64,000 bases of DNA from Pseudonocardia sp. KRD291 (GCF_019263595.1 NZ_JADQDD010000002.1:1-64000); one strand, 5' to 3'. Positions 18,109-26,779 are shown, counted from the stretch's first letter. The notes: generated by a model from the letters alone, not told the origin. Translations and numbers: made by a program.

Positions 18109-18983
18109 CGGTTCCCCCTCGCGCGATCGGTGGCGGTGCGCAGGGCCCGCCGGACGAGTACACCGACCACATGAGTGCGGTAGGCGCCGGATGCGTGCAG
18201 GTCGGTCGCGGGTCTCAACGCCGACGAGGTCGCGGCGGCCGCGGCGGCGAACGCGTCCTCCGCCGCCGTCGCCCCGCGCAACGAGGACTCGGCCCCGGTC
18301 GCCCGGACCGGGGTCAGTCCGACCCCGGAGACCGCGATCCGGGCCTGCGCGACGGTGTCCCCGTCGAGCCGGACGTGCACCGCGACGCCGGCCATCGCGA
18401 AGTCACCGTGCCTGCGGGCGACCTCGGCGAACGCCGACCCCGAGCCCGGCCCATCGGCCGTGAAGCGGATGCCGGTCAGGACCTCCTCCTCGGTCAGAGC
18501 GGTGGTCAGGAATCCCTCGAAGAACTCCGTCGCTGGGATCACCCGACCACCCGCAGGGCCCTGCGCCACCATCTCGGCGTCCAGGCACAGCGCGACCGCG
18601 GGCATCTCCGCGGCCGGGTCGGCGTGCGCGATGCTCCCGCCCACGGTCCCGCGGTTGCGGATCGCCGGGTGCCCGACGTTGCCGAGCGCCTCGACCACGA
18701 GCGGGGCGGCCGCCGACACCTCGGCGGAGCGCTCCACCGCACGCTGGCGGCACATCGCGCCCACGGTCAGGGTGTCGCCCTCGCGCCGGATGTCCGCCAT
18801 CCCGTCGACCCCGTTCAGATCGACGACGTGCAGCGGCTGGCTCAACCGTAGGTTCAGTAGCGGCATCAGGCTCTGTCCGCCCGCCATGACCTTCGCGTCG
18901 CCCGGGTCGTCGAGTCCGGAGAGGACCTTGACGGCCTCGTCGACGGACGTCGGCGTCCAGTACTCGAAAGATGCCGGCTTCAT
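18105..18983 (-). CDS. Molybdenum hydroxylase FAD subunit (CoxM-like)
   Basis: A 292-residue FAD-binding subunit. AGGQSLMPLLNLR (about 34-46) and GTVGGSIAHADPAAE (about 111-125) are the two FAD motifs of the medium subunit family. It completes a three-gene set in the order FAD, 2Fe-2S, Mo. It begins 52 bases after the end of the EthD-like gene, with no clear promoter between, so it is probably in the same operon as the P450. Confidence 0.92.
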   Translation of the reverse strand: MKPASFEYWTPTSVDEAVKVLSGLDDPGDAKVMAGGQSLMPLLNLRLSQPLHVVDLNGVDGMADIRREGDTLTVGAMCRQRAVERSAEVSAAAPLVVEALGNVGHPAIRNRGTVGGSIAHADPAAEMPAVALCLDAEMVAQGPAGGRVIPATEFFEGFLTTALTEEEVLTGIRFTADGPGSGSAFAEVARRHGDFAMAGVAVHVRLDGDTVAQARIAVSGVGLTPVRATGAESSLRGATAAEDAFAAAAAATSSALRPATDLHASGAYRTHVVGVLVRRALRTATDRARGNR

Positions 18984-19035
18984 TGCTCACCCCTTCCGGG
19001 AGGTGTTTTGGCCCGCGCGCGAACCGCGACGCGCG

Positions 19036-19739
19036 TCACCCGACGTGCTCCTCGAGCCAGATGACGCGGTGCTCCTCGGCGAGAAGCGCGACGCACGAGT
19101 CCTTGTCGATGAATTCGGGGTCCAGCAGCCCGGGCCACGCGGCCGAGTCGCGTGCCCGCAGGAACGCGTCGACATCAGGCCAGGACAGTTCACGTACCGC
19201 GTCGAACGCGGGGGCGGGCCCGTCGGCCGGATAGCTCTCCGAGACCGACGGCGCGATGACGTGACGTGTCGCCCTCAGCGCGGAGGTCAACTCCCACTGC
19301 CCGGACCCGAGGAAGCCCGTGCGCCACCGCTCCCGGTCGGCCCCGGCCGGACGTCGCAGCAGCTGCAGGAGCTTCACGCCCACGGCCTCCGGGCCACGAG
19401 GCGGACCCGCGTCGACGACGTGCTCGACGGTGACGAGGAACTCCAAGTTGTCAACGTCCATGAAGTTCGGCTCGTCCCGCAACGCGTGCTCGACGTAGTC
19501 CGGGTCCTCGCCCATGGCCAGCCCCGCCGCGGCATCGACGAAGTACGCCTCGGCGATCCCTCGTACGGGGACTCGGGCAGCCCGGGCGCCGGCTGGGAGA
19601 TCCGGTGACTCTGCACGTACCGCTGCAGGCTCGTGATCTTCTTGGCCAGCGTGGCGTGCGGATCCCGCCAGTACGCGTGGAACTGCGCGTCGGAGATGTC
19701 GGTGCGGCGCGGGATGAGCGCGTAGAGCTTTGCCGTCAC
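19036..19739 (-). pseudogene. EthD-domain protein with a one-base frameshift
   Basis: The N-terminal part starts at GTG 19739 (AKLYALIPRR, FHAYWRDPHA) and runs to about 19560. The C-terminal part continues in another frame (GIAEAYFVDAAAGLAMGED, EPNFMDVDNLEFLV) to 19036. Deletion of one base in the GGATC stretch near 19555-19562 explains the break: adding one base restores a single 234-residue protein. EthD proteins are small ferredoxin-like-fold helpers of P450 systems and dimerise. Here it sits directly after a P450 and its ferredoxin, with a GTGA overlap. The defect may be real or a sequencing error. Confidence 0.75.
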
Positions 19740-19936
19740 GACTCGACGACCGAGATCGCGCCTTCGGGGCAGGCGCGCGCGCCGTGGCGTGTCGCCTCCT
19801 CGTGCTCCTCGGGTACGTCGATCATCGTGTCGCGTGGCTCGCTGTAGCCCTCGTCGTCCACGTCGAACACCTCGGGGGCGAGCGAGTAGCACCGGCCGTG
19901 CCCGGTGCACAGTGCACCGTCGACCTTGACCTTCAT
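19736..19936 (-). CDS. [3Fe-4S]-type P450 ferredoxin, CxxHxxC variant
   Basis: A 66-residue ferredoxin. C10, C16 and C56 (C-P) bind the cluster, and the usual second cysteine is H13, giving CTGHGRC. Such CxxHxxC ferredoxins are known as redox partners of actinobacterial P450s. It starts 31 bases after the P450 stop and is the obvious electron donor for it. No dedicated ferredoxin reductase is adjacent; the reductase at 27540 could serve. Confidence 0.9.
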   Translation of the reverse strand: MKVKVDGALCTGHGRCYSLAPEVFDVDDEGYSEPRDTMIDVPEEHEEATRHGARACPEGAISVVES

Positions 19937-19967
19937 CGGTTCTCCGGCTTGTCGTGGTGGGTGGCGG

Positions 19968-21176
19968 TCAGGCGGACGGGGTCCAGCGCAGGTGCAGGTT
20001 CTTCATCGTCCGCAGCTGCGCGCTCTCGTAGGACGGAGTGGTGCCCGGCTCCAGCTCGAACTCCGGGATCCGGGCCAGGAACTCCTCGATCGTCACCCGC
20101 AGCTCCAGCCGGGCAAGGTGTGCTCCGAGGCAGCGGTGCACACCGACGCCGAACGCCGACTGCACGACATCGGTGCGGCGGATATCGAACTCGCCGGGGT
20201 TCGCGCAGGCGTCGGGATCGCGCGACGCGGCCGCGTAGTTGAGCGCGAGACGGTCGCCCGCCTTGAGCTGGACTCCGGCGATCTCGACATCGGCCTTCAC
20301 GGTGCGCGCCGGCGCGACCACCGGCGGGTAGAGCCTGGCGGTCTCCTCCACGGCGTTCGGGACCAGTTCCGGGTGTGCGGCCAGGTCGCGGCGGATCTCC
20401 GGGTGGGTGGCGAGGTGGTAGATCGCCCCCGCCATCGCATGGGTCGTGGTGGCCAGCCCACCGAAGATCACGTCCAGCAGCGTGTGGACCTTGTCCTCCC
20501 ACGGTGACGGTTCGCCGTCCTTGTCGACGCCGGCGTTGATGACGTCGATGACGTCTCCCTTGGGCTCCTGCTCGGCACGCGCCTTGAGGAAGTCGTTCAG
20601 ATACTCGTACACGCGCCCGAAGGCGGGGATCCGGTCGTCGAGCGGGCCGAACGAGTAGGTGTCGATGTCATTGAAAAGCTGTGGCAGGTCCTCGTCCGGG
20701 ATCGGGACGATCGAGTTGAACAGGATCAGACCCGGCAGCTGCGAGGCGAAGTCCGCGACGAACTCGCACTCGCCCTTGTCCGCGAAGCCGTCCAGGAGCT
20801 GGCGGGCGTAGGTACGGGCTAGGTCCTCGACCTTCGACACGTTGCCGGGAGCGAAGAACGGGTTCAGCACGCGCCGCCAGGTGTCGTGGTAGGGCGGGTC
20901 GAGGTCCTCGGGGAGGATCGGGATCGTCACCTCCGGCGGGTTGAGCAGCCACCCGTCGGCGCTGGAGAACGTGCGCCAGTCCTGGCCCACCCGCCGCACG
21001 TCGGCGTGTTTGTTGACCACGTAGTAGCCCTTGCCCACAGTGCTGTGCGCAACCGGGCAGCGTGCGACCAGGTCGTCGAGGACCTCCTCGAAGTTCTCGG
21101 CGAGCGAGACGTCCTCGATGTCGAAGTCCGTGTGCATGTCGCGCCCGGTCGTCGGGCGGGCGGGTGTCTCGGTCAC
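19968..21176 (-). CDS. Cytochrome P450
   Basis: A 402-residue soluble bacterial P450. C349 in AFGVGVHRCLG is the haem ligand, GGLATTT (239-245) the I-helix oxygen-activating segment, and E278-x-x-R281 the K-helix pair. The GTG at 21176 is used, with a GAGGGGC site before it. It heads an apparent seven-gene run: P450, ferredoxin, EthD, Mo hydroxylase M-S-L, KstD-like. The I-helix motif is GLATTT and not the usual AGxDT; the acid residue is absent, which occurs in some P450s but deserves note. The substrate is unknown. Confidence 0.92.
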   Translation of the reverse strand: MTETPARPTTGRDMHTDFDIEDVSLAENFEEVLDDLVARCPVAHSTVGKGYYVVNKHADVRRVGQDWRTFSSADGWLLNPPEVTIPILPEDLDPPYHDTWRRVLNPFFAPGNVSKVEDLARTYARQLLDGFADKGECEFVADFASQLPGLILFNSIVPIPDEDLPQLFNDIDTYSFGPLDDRIPAFGRVYEYLNDFLKARAEQEPKGDVIDVINAGVDKDGEPSPWEDKVHTLLDVIFGGLATTTHAMAGAIYHLATHPEIRRDLAAHPELVPNAVEETARLYPPVVAPARTVKADVEIAGVQLKAGDRLALNYAAASRDPDACANPGEFDIRRTDVVQSAFGVGVHRCLGAHLARLELRVTIEEFLARIPEFELEPGTTPSYESAQLRTMKNLHLRWTPSA

Positions 21177-21226
21177 GTCGTCGTGCCCCTCTGCGTCGGT
21201 CAGGATCGAAAGCGCCTGAAACTGAT

Positions 21227-21243
21227 AACGATGACCCTAGACT
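21227..21243. promoter_or_regulatory. Regulon-box variant upstream of the P450 operon
   Basis: AACGATGACCCTAGACT matches the island box in 12 of 17 positions against its closest copy (at 34147), keeping CCCTAGA. It lies about 50 bases before the leftward P450 gene, in the 209-base gap shared with the rightward dehydrogenase pair. Confidence 0.4.
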
Positions 21244-21317
21244 GACGTGACTGCCGTAACACTGTCAAGTCCGCCACTCGGTCACCCACGCGACACCTCG
21301 CCCGGCTTATCTCTATG

Positions 21318-21334
21318 TACTGTGTTCATAGATT
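21318..21334 (+). promoter_or_regulatory. Regulon box upstream of the 21386 dehydrogenase pair
   Basis: TACTGTGTTCATAGATT is a clear copy of the island box, preceded by CTATG (21313-21317) that makes a longer imperfect inverted repeat with CATAG. TAGATT would serve as -10, about 52 bases before the ATG. Confidence 0.55.
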
Positions 21335-21385
21335 TGTCGCGCCGCGCACCACGACGGTGCGCGTGGAACCGAGGAGCGAGAGTCG

Positions 21386-22510
21386 ATGAAGTCCGACACG
21401 GCATCGCAACCCACCCCCTTCGAGCTGCGGAAGGAGGTACGGCAGCTCTGTGCCGACTGGCAACAAGCCGGCCGCTACACGCCGCGTAGCGACTCGTGGC
21501 TGCGCAGCCCCGACCCGGAGTTCAGCAAGGAACTGGCGGCCCGCGGGCTGATCGGGCTGACCTGGCCGGCGCCGTACGGGAAGGGCCTGAGCAACGTCCA
21601 CCGCCTGGCCGTCACCGAGGAGCTCCTGCGGGCCGGTGCGCCGGTCGCATCGCACTGGATCGCCGACCGGCAGATCGGCCCCACCGTCCTGCGGCACGGC
21701 AACCCGCGCCTGCAGGCAGAGATCCTGCCGGGGATCGCGTCGGCCGACCTCGCATTCTGCCTCGGTCTCAGCGAGCCGGAGGCCGGCTCCGACCTGGCCT
21801 CGGCCCGGACCAGGGCCCTCCCGGACGGCGACGGTTTCCGGATCTCCGGTCGCAAGATCTGGACCAGTGGGGCGCACCACGCCACCCATGCCTACGTGCT
21901 CGCCCGCACCACGCCCCGGACCGAGAGAGACCGCCCGCACCGGGGACTCTCCGAGTTCGTGGTCGACATGACGGCCGACGGGGTCGGGGTCTCACCGATC
22001 GTCGACATGACCGGGGAGCACCACTTCAATGAGGTCACGTTCGACGACGTCCGGGTATCCGCGCACCGCCTGATCGGCACCGAGGGCGAGGGCTGGCGCC
22101 AGGTCACCGAGCAGCTCGCGTTCGAACGGGGCGGCCCGGAGCGGGTCCTCACGACCTACCCGCTGCTGCTCGCGATCCTGCGCGACGCGAGCCCGCTCTC
22201 GTCGACTCTGGCCCCGGAGCTGGGCAGGTTCGCCGCGCAGCTCGGGGTGCTCCGCCGCCTGTGCCACATGATCGCGGAGATGCTGGACGCGGGAGCGGCC
22301 CCCGTCCAGGAGGCTGCCACCTGCAAGCTGCTCGGCAACGCCTTCGAGCGCGACGTCCTCGAACTGGCTCGCCGCGTCGTCCCGCACGGACCGCCGAGCC
22401 TGCGGCAATCACTCGATCAAGCCCTGCTGGCCTCACCCGGATTCTCCCTTCGCGGCGGCGCGTCCGAGGTACTGCTCTCCATCGTGACGAAGAACGAGGT
22501 GGCGTCGTGA
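21386..22510 (+). CDS. Acyl-CoA dehydrogenase, alpha-type subunit
   Basis: A 374-residue dehydrogenase. LSEPEAGSDLASARTRA is the FAD loop, SGRKIWTSGA follows, and FSLRGGASEVLLSIV carries the C-terminal glutamate position that acts as base in this family. It overlaps the next dehydrogenase gene by four bases (GTGA), the layout of two-gene heteromeric FadE enzymes. The ATG has GAGGAG about ten bases upstream. Confidence 0.87.
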   Translation: MKSDTASQPTPFELRKEVRQLCADWQQAGRYTPRSDSWLRSPDPEFSKELAARGLIGLTWPAPYGKGLSNVHRLAVTEELLRAGAPVASHWIADRQIGPTVLRHGNPRLQAEILPGIASADLAFCLGLSEPEAGSDLASARTRALPDGDGFRISGRKIWTSGAHHATHAYVLARTTPRTERDRPHRGLSEFVVDMTADGVGVSPIVDMTGEHHFNEVTFDDVRVSAHRLIGTEGEGWRQVTEQLAFERGGPERVLTTYPLLLAILRDASPLSSTLAPELGRFAAQLGVLRRLCHMIAEMLDAGAAPVQEAATCKLLGNAFERDVLELARRVVPHGPPSLRQSLDQALLASPGFSLRGGASEVLLSIVTKNEVAS

Positions 22511-23460
22511 GCGAGCTCCGCGACCTGGTGCGCGACGTCGTGAGCGGGGGCGGCGACCCCTGGAAGACGTTGACCGACCTGGGATTGACCACCGTGGGAG
22601 TGGCGGAGGAAACAGGCGGCTCCGGCGGAGAGATGAGCGACCTCGTCGAGATCGCGGAATCGCTGGCCGAACACGGCGCCGGCACGCCGCTCGCCGAACA
22701 TGCGACGGCGTGCTGGGCCATGGCCGGGTCGGGCGTGTCACCCGCCCTCGGGACCGTCGCGTACACCACCCACCCGCCGTCGCGCACTCTGCGGTTGACG
22801 GTCCCCTGGGCGGCGGCACCCGCCTCGCACGTGATCGTGCTGGGCGAGAACGGCCCGCCCGCGGTGCTGGACACCGGGGGCAAGGGAGTCCTGATCACGC
22901 CGGGGACAGATGCCGCCGGACAGCCACTCGACCAGCTCGAGGCACCCGCCGCGACGCTCGTCCCGCTGACCGGAGTCGAGACCGAGGCGGTGTCGGCACG
23001 CCTGGCCCTGCTGCGGTCGGCGGCGATGGTCGGCGCGGCGCGCGGCGCCTACGGCCTGACGCGTGACCACGTCCATAGCCGCGAACAGTTCGGCCGTCCG
23101 CTCGTCAAGCTGTCAGCCGTCGGCACGGCGCTGGCCCGGTTCCGGGTCGAGATCATCCAGGCCGAGGCCGCCCTGGCGATGGCGCTCGCGGACGCCGGGA
23201 CATCGAGGGCGTACCCCGCGGCCGGCGCGGCCCGGATCGTGTGCGGGGCCGCGGCCACCGAAGCAGCGCAGTTGGCCCATCAGCTGCACGGCGCCATCGG
23301 CATCACGCAGGAGTACGACCTGCACCCGCTCACGCGACTGCTGTGGGCCCTTCGGGACGCGGACCGCCCCGAGGAGCACTGGGCGACCGTGCTCGGCGAG
23401 CGCGTTCTCGCCGCCGGTGAGTCCCACCTCTGGGACGAGCTGACCGCCGTACACGCCTGA
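22507..23460 (+). CDS. Acyl-CoA dehydrogenase, beta-type subunit (short)
   Basis: A 317-residue dehydrogenase homologue, about 60 residues shorter than normal. The C-terminal domain (HSREQFGRPLVKLSAVG, HQLHGAIGITQEYDLHP) is intact and the N-terminal part is reduced. GTG at 22507 overlaps the stop of the first subunit, which fixes the start. Reduced subunits of this kind pair with a complete one in steroid side-chain dehydrogenases of mycobacteria. By analogy this pair should form one enzyme for a bulky acyl-CoA. Confidence 0.83.
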   Translation: MSELRDLVRDVVSGGGDPWKTLTDLGLTTVGVAEETGGSGGEMSDLVEIAESLAEHGAGTPLAEHATACWAMAGSGVSPALGTVAYTTHPPSRTLRLTVPWAAAPASHVIVLGENGPPAVLDTGGKGVLITPGTDAAGQPLDQLEAPAATLVPLTGVETEAVSARLALLRSAAMVGAARGAYGLTRDHVHSREQFGRPLVKLSAVGTALARFRVEIIQAEAALAMALADAGTSRAYPAAGAARIVCGAAATEAAQLAHQLHGAIGITQEYDLHPLTRLLWALRDADRPEEHWATVLGERVLAAGESHLWDELTAVHA

Positions 23461-23525
23461 CCAACCGCCCGAGACGGATGACCCACCACCGGCCGCCGGG
23501 CGCTTGACGTCGGTGTGACTATCAC

Positions 23526-23542
23526 TACTATATCCCTAGATT
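23526..23542 (+). promoter_or_regulatory. Regulon box upstream of the 23580 P450
   Basis: TACTATATCCCTAGATT differs by one base from the copy at 42842-42858 on the other strand, 19 kb away. TAGATT is suited as a -10 hexamer, 38 bases before the start codon. This pair is the strongest evidence that the box is conserved by selection. Confidence 0.65.
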
Positions 23543-23579
23543 TATCGCTCGATGACGCGCGACGAAGGGACAGCCCACC

Positions 23580-24773
23580 ATGACGACCGCGGTCGACTTC
23601 AACCCGCTCTCCCCCGAGTTCCAGCAGCAGCCCTATCCGCTGTACAAGCAGGCCCGGGACGAGACGCCGGTCCGGTTCATCGAGGCGCTCAACGCCTGGG
23701 GCATCTTCCGGTACGAGGACTGCGCCTACACGTTCAAGCACCCGGAGCTGTTCTCGGCACGGGACTTCATCGCCAACGCCTTCGGCGAGTTCGACCCTGT
23801 CCCCGAAGTACCCTCGATCATCGCGATGGACCCGCCGGAGCACACCCGGCTGCGCAAGCTCGCGAACGTAGCGTTCACCCCGAAGGTGATCCGCGGCATG
23901 CAGGACCGGATCGAGAAGGTGATCGGGGACCTGCTCGACGAGGCGCAGCAGAAGGACGAGTTCGACTTCGTCTCCGACTTCGCCGCCTACGTGCCGGTCA
24001 GCGTGACCGCCGAGATCCTCGGCGTGGACGCGGTGCTCGGCCGGGGCGACTTCAAGCGATGGACCATGGACCTGATCAAGGCCCCCAGCCGGACGGCCCT
24101 GCCCGCAGACGAGCTCGCCCAGATGAAGCGCAGCGTCGAGGAGCTGCGCGCCTACTTCACCGACCAGATCGCCTACCGGCGCAAGAACCCCGGCAACGAC
24201 CTCATCTCCGCCCTCGTGCACGCCGAGGAGGAGAACCAGTCGCTCACCGAGACCGAGATCCTCAGCCTCGTCGCACTGATCCAGTTCGGCGGGTCGGAGA
24301 CCCCGTCGCACCTGATCGGCACATCGATGTGGGAGCTGTTCCAGCAGCCCGGGACGCGCGCCCGGGCGCAGGCCGACCCCGCGCTGTTCAGCGAGGTCGT
24401 CGACGAGACGATGCGCCACCAGTCGCCGGTGCACTTCGTGTTCCAGACGGCCACGCAGGACATCGCGATGCACGGCGAGACGATCCCGGCGGACTCGCTG
24501 GTGTTCTCCTTCATCGGTTCGGCCAACCGCGACGAGCGGGTGTTCGAGAACCCCGACACCTTCGACATCGACCGCCCCGGCAAGAACAAGCACCTGGGCT
24601 TCGCCCGAGGCGCGCACTACTGCATCGGCGACATGCTCGGGAAGCTCATGTGCGGCAGCGCCGTCCGCCAGGCCCTGCAGCGCATGCCCGCCCTGCACCC
24701 GGTCGAGCCGGACATGGAGTGGATGCCGTCGTTCTGGATCCGGGGCCCGAAGGAGCTACGGGTCGCCCCGTAG
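23580..24773 (+). CDS. Cytochrome P450
   Basis: A 397-residue P450. C348 in GFARGAHYCIG is the haem ligand, GGSET (237-241) the I-helix motif, and E276-x-x-R279 the K-helix pair. It is not a close copy of the P450 at 19968. It is followed 29 bases later by a ferredoxin gene, its probable electron donor. ATG at 23580 with GAAGGGA upstream. The reaction is probably hydroxylation of the island's substrate; position and substrate are unknown. Confidence 0.92.
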   Translation: MTTAVDFNPLSPEFQQQPYPLYKQARDETPVRFIEALNAWGIFRYEDCAYTFKHPELFSARDFIANAFGEFDPVPEVPSIIAMDPPEHTRLRKLANVAFTPKVIRGMQDRIEKVIGDLLDEAQQKDEFDFVSDFAAYVPVSVTAEILGVDAVLGRGDFKRWTMDLIKAPSRTALPADELAQMKRSVEELRAYFTDQIAYRRKNPGNDLISALVHAEEENQSLTETEILSLVALIQFGGSETPSHLIGTSMWELFQQPGTRARAQADPALFSEVVDETMRHQSPVHFVFQTATQDIAMHGETIPADSLVFSFIGSANRDERVFENPDTFDIDRPGKNKHLGFARGAHYCIGDMLGKLMCGSAVRQALQRMPALHPVEPDMEWMPSFWIRGPKELRVAP

Positions 24774-24802
24774 CCCATCCTGACCATTCGGAGGAACTCG
24801 GC

Positions 24803-25144
24803 ATGACCTACCTGATCGCCGGCCCCTGCATCGACGTGCTCGACCGTTCCTGTCTGGAGGAATGCCCCGTCGACTGCATCTACGAGGGGGACCGCAAGCT
24901 CTACATCCATCCCGACGAGTGCGTCGACTGCGGCGCCTGCGAGCCGGTGTGTCCCGTCGAGGCCATCACCGAGGACCTGGCGGCCACCCGCGACGAGCTC
25001 GCCTTCGTCGAGGACAACCGCCGGTTCTTCGTCGACGTCCTAGCCGGCCGCTCGGACGCGATCGGCGGGCCTGGCGGCGCGGCGGACGCCGGCCGGATCG
25101 GGGTCGATACACCGCTGGTCAGCGCACACCCCGTGACGAGCTGA
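24803..25144 (+). CDS. fdxA: 7Fe ferredoxin (FdxA-like)
   Basis: A 113-residue ferredoxin. The spacing C9, C17, C21, C25 then C40, C43, C46, C50 fits the Azotobacter-type [3Fe-4S][4Fe-4S] ferredoxins of actinobacteria. GGAGG precedes the ATG at 24803. It follows a P450, so electron supply is the likely role. The Gly/Ala-rich tail after residue 85 is not part of the cluster domain. Confidence 0.88.
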   Translation: MTYLIAGPCIDVLDRSCLEECPVDCIYEGDRKLYIHPDECVDCGACEPVCPVEAITEDLAATRDELAFVEDNRRFFVDVLAGRSDAIGGPGGAADAGRIGVDTPLVSAHPVTS

Positions 25145-25164
25145 TCGGCCGCCGGCGGATGCAC

Positions 25165-25198
25165 GATGGGCCCGGATCCTGGTGGGCCCGGGCCCATC
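25165..25198. terminator. Bidirectional terminator hairpin
   Basis: GATGGGCCCGG (25165-25175) pairs perfectly with CCGGGCCCATC (25188-25198) around a 12-base loop. It lies between the convergent ferredoxin and SDR genes and would end both transcripts. No T-tract is present. Confidence 0.7.
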
Positions 25199-25223
25199 CC
25201 GCGTCCTCACCGCCCTCGGCGTC

Positions 25224-25997
25224 TCACCAGAGCTCGCGCATCGCGCCCCACGGCCCGCCCTGTGCGCTGACGCCGCCGTCGACCGTGACGACCTGGCCGG
25301 AGATCATGGCCGCAGCCGGGGAGACGAGGAACTCGGCCACGTCGGCGACGTCGTCCGGTGTGCAGAGCCGTCCGACCGGGGTGTGGTCGACGAGCAACCG
25401 GCGGACGTCGTCCTGACCGTTCAGGTACGTCTCCAGCGAGTCGGTGAGCACCGGGCCCGGGACGATCGTGTTGGCGGTGACGCCTCGAGGGCCCAGCTCG
25501 ACGGCCCAGGACCGGGTCAGGGCCTCAAGCGCCGCCTTCGCCCCACCCAGCAGCCCGTGTCCGGCCTGGGCGAACCGGGCGTCCAGGCCACCGATCGTCA
25601 GCACCCGGCCACCGGCCCCCATCGCCGGGGCGGTGCGGTGCACCAGCTCGACCAGACTGTCGACGACCGTCGCGAACGTCATCCGGCTGTGCCTTACGCC
25701 GACGTCGACCAGCGGCTTGAACGCCGTCGATGCCGCGTTCGCGACGAGGGTGTCGAGCCGCCCGAAGCGCTGCAGGACGGAGTCGGCGAGACGGGCGACC
25801 TGCTCGGCATCACCCAGGTCCGCGGTGACGACGAGCGTGTCGGCCCCCTTCCCCGCGACGACCCGCGCGACCTCCTCGGCCGCCGCAGCGTCCCGGCGCC
25901 CGTGGACCACGCAGTCGTGGTCCACCGCGAGCCGTTCGAGGATCGCGCGGCCGATACCGCGGGCACTGCCGGTGACCAGGGCGACCCGCCTGGTCAC
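25224..25997 (-). CDS. SDR-family protein of the FabL-like type lacking the catalytic tyrosine
   Basis: A 257-residue short-chain dehydrogenase fold. TGSARGIG binds the cofactor and the NAAS segment (87-90) is like FabL enoyl reductases, which use Y-x6-K. Here K154 is present but the tyrosine position is H147, and the usual serine is glycine. It therefore either uses a different acid/base or is not a redox enzyme. GTG at 25997 overlaps the amidohydrolase stop. It is the last gene of the ten-gene run starting at 34081. Confidence 0.78.
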   Translation of the reverse strand: MTRRVALVTGSARGIGRAILERLAVDHDCVVHGRRDAAAAEEVARVVAGKGADTLVVTADLGDAEQVARLADSVLQRFGRLDTLVANAASTAFKPLVDVGVRHSRMTFATVVDSLVELVHRTAPAMGAGGRVLTIGGLDARFAQAGHGLLGGAKAALEALTRSWAVELGPRGVTANTIVPGPVLTDSLETYLNGQDDVRRLLVDHTPVGRLCTPDDVADVAEFLVSPAAAMISGQVVTVDGGVSAQGGPWGAMRELW

Positions 25998-26779
25998 CCG
26001 GCGATCCCGAGCAGGCGGGCGAGGTTCCCGCCGAGCACCGCGTCGGTGTCGTCGTCGGACAGGCCCAGGCTCCTGATCGTCTCGATCTCGGCGCCCGGGT
26101 CGGCCATCGGCCAGTCCGAGGCGAACACGACCCTCTCCGGCCCGTGCTTCTCGATCACGGCCTTGACCCGATCCGGCGCCAGGGTCGCCAGACCCGGCGG
26201 CCACGAGGTGTCCAGGTGCACGGGCAGCCCGACGACCGTCTCGACCGCCTCCTCGAACCGCCGGTAGCCGCCGAAGTGGCAGGCGATCACGTCCAGCCGG
26301 GGGAACTGGCGGACGATCTCGGCGAGCATGGCCGGGCTGCACCGCTCGCCCGGGTCCTCCCCGGCCGCGCCGACGTGGATGATCACGGCGAACTCGCCGG
26401 ACATCGCGTCCAGCGTGGCGAGCAGGCGGGGGTCATCGAGGCGCAGGTCCTGGAACATCGGGTGCACCTTGGCGCCCTTGAGCCCGTACGCGCGCAGGCT
26501 CGCGACGTTCTCCTCCGGGCTCAGCCCCGGGTGCACGGAGCCGAACCCGACGAAGCGGGCCGGGTCCAGCGACCCGGCGAACCGGTTGGCGTTGTCGACG
26601 CGGTCCGGGGTGTTGGCGACGCCCAGGCAGACCGAGCGGTCCACCCCGGAGGCCGCCATGACCTCGGTGAGGCTGTCGACGGTGCCGTCGCCGAAGCGCT
26701 TGAGGTCCGCGGGTGAGCCGGCGATCGCTTTCTTCGCGACCCGGTCCGGATACACGTGGGTGTGCCCGTCAATGATCAC
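25994..26779 (-). CDS. Amidohydrolase-2 family protein (ACMSD-like)
   Basis: A 261-residue TIM-barrel metal hydrolase. DGHTHVYP gives H6 and H8, KVHP, IIHVG and CHFGG supply further ligands, and FASDWPM carries the catalytic aspartate. Relatives remove carboxyl groups or hydrate/hydrolyse ring-cleavage products. It overlaps both neighbours by four bases, so it is tightly co-translated with two SDR genes. A second amidohydrolase lies at 30507 in the same operon. Confidence 0.85.
   Translation of the reverse strand: MIIDGHTHVYPDRVAKKAIAGSPADLKRFGDGTVDSLTEVMAASGVDRSVCLGVANTPDRVDNANRFAGSLDPARFVGFGSVHPGLSPEENVASLRAYGLKGAKVHPMFQDLRLDDPRLLATLDAMSGEFAVIIHVGAAGEDPGERCSPAMLAEIVRQFPRLDVIACHFGGYRRFEEAVETVVGLPVHLDTSWPPGLATLAPDRVKAVIEKHGPERVVFASDWPMADPGAEIETIRSLGLSDDDTDAVLGGNLARLLGIAG

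Noticed and set aside
15245-18983. Aerobic CO dehydrogenase (coxMSL)
   Set aside because: Subunit order and cofactors fit, but the active-site loop is SYISLRGPW and there are no cox accessory genes, so CO oxidation is not supported.
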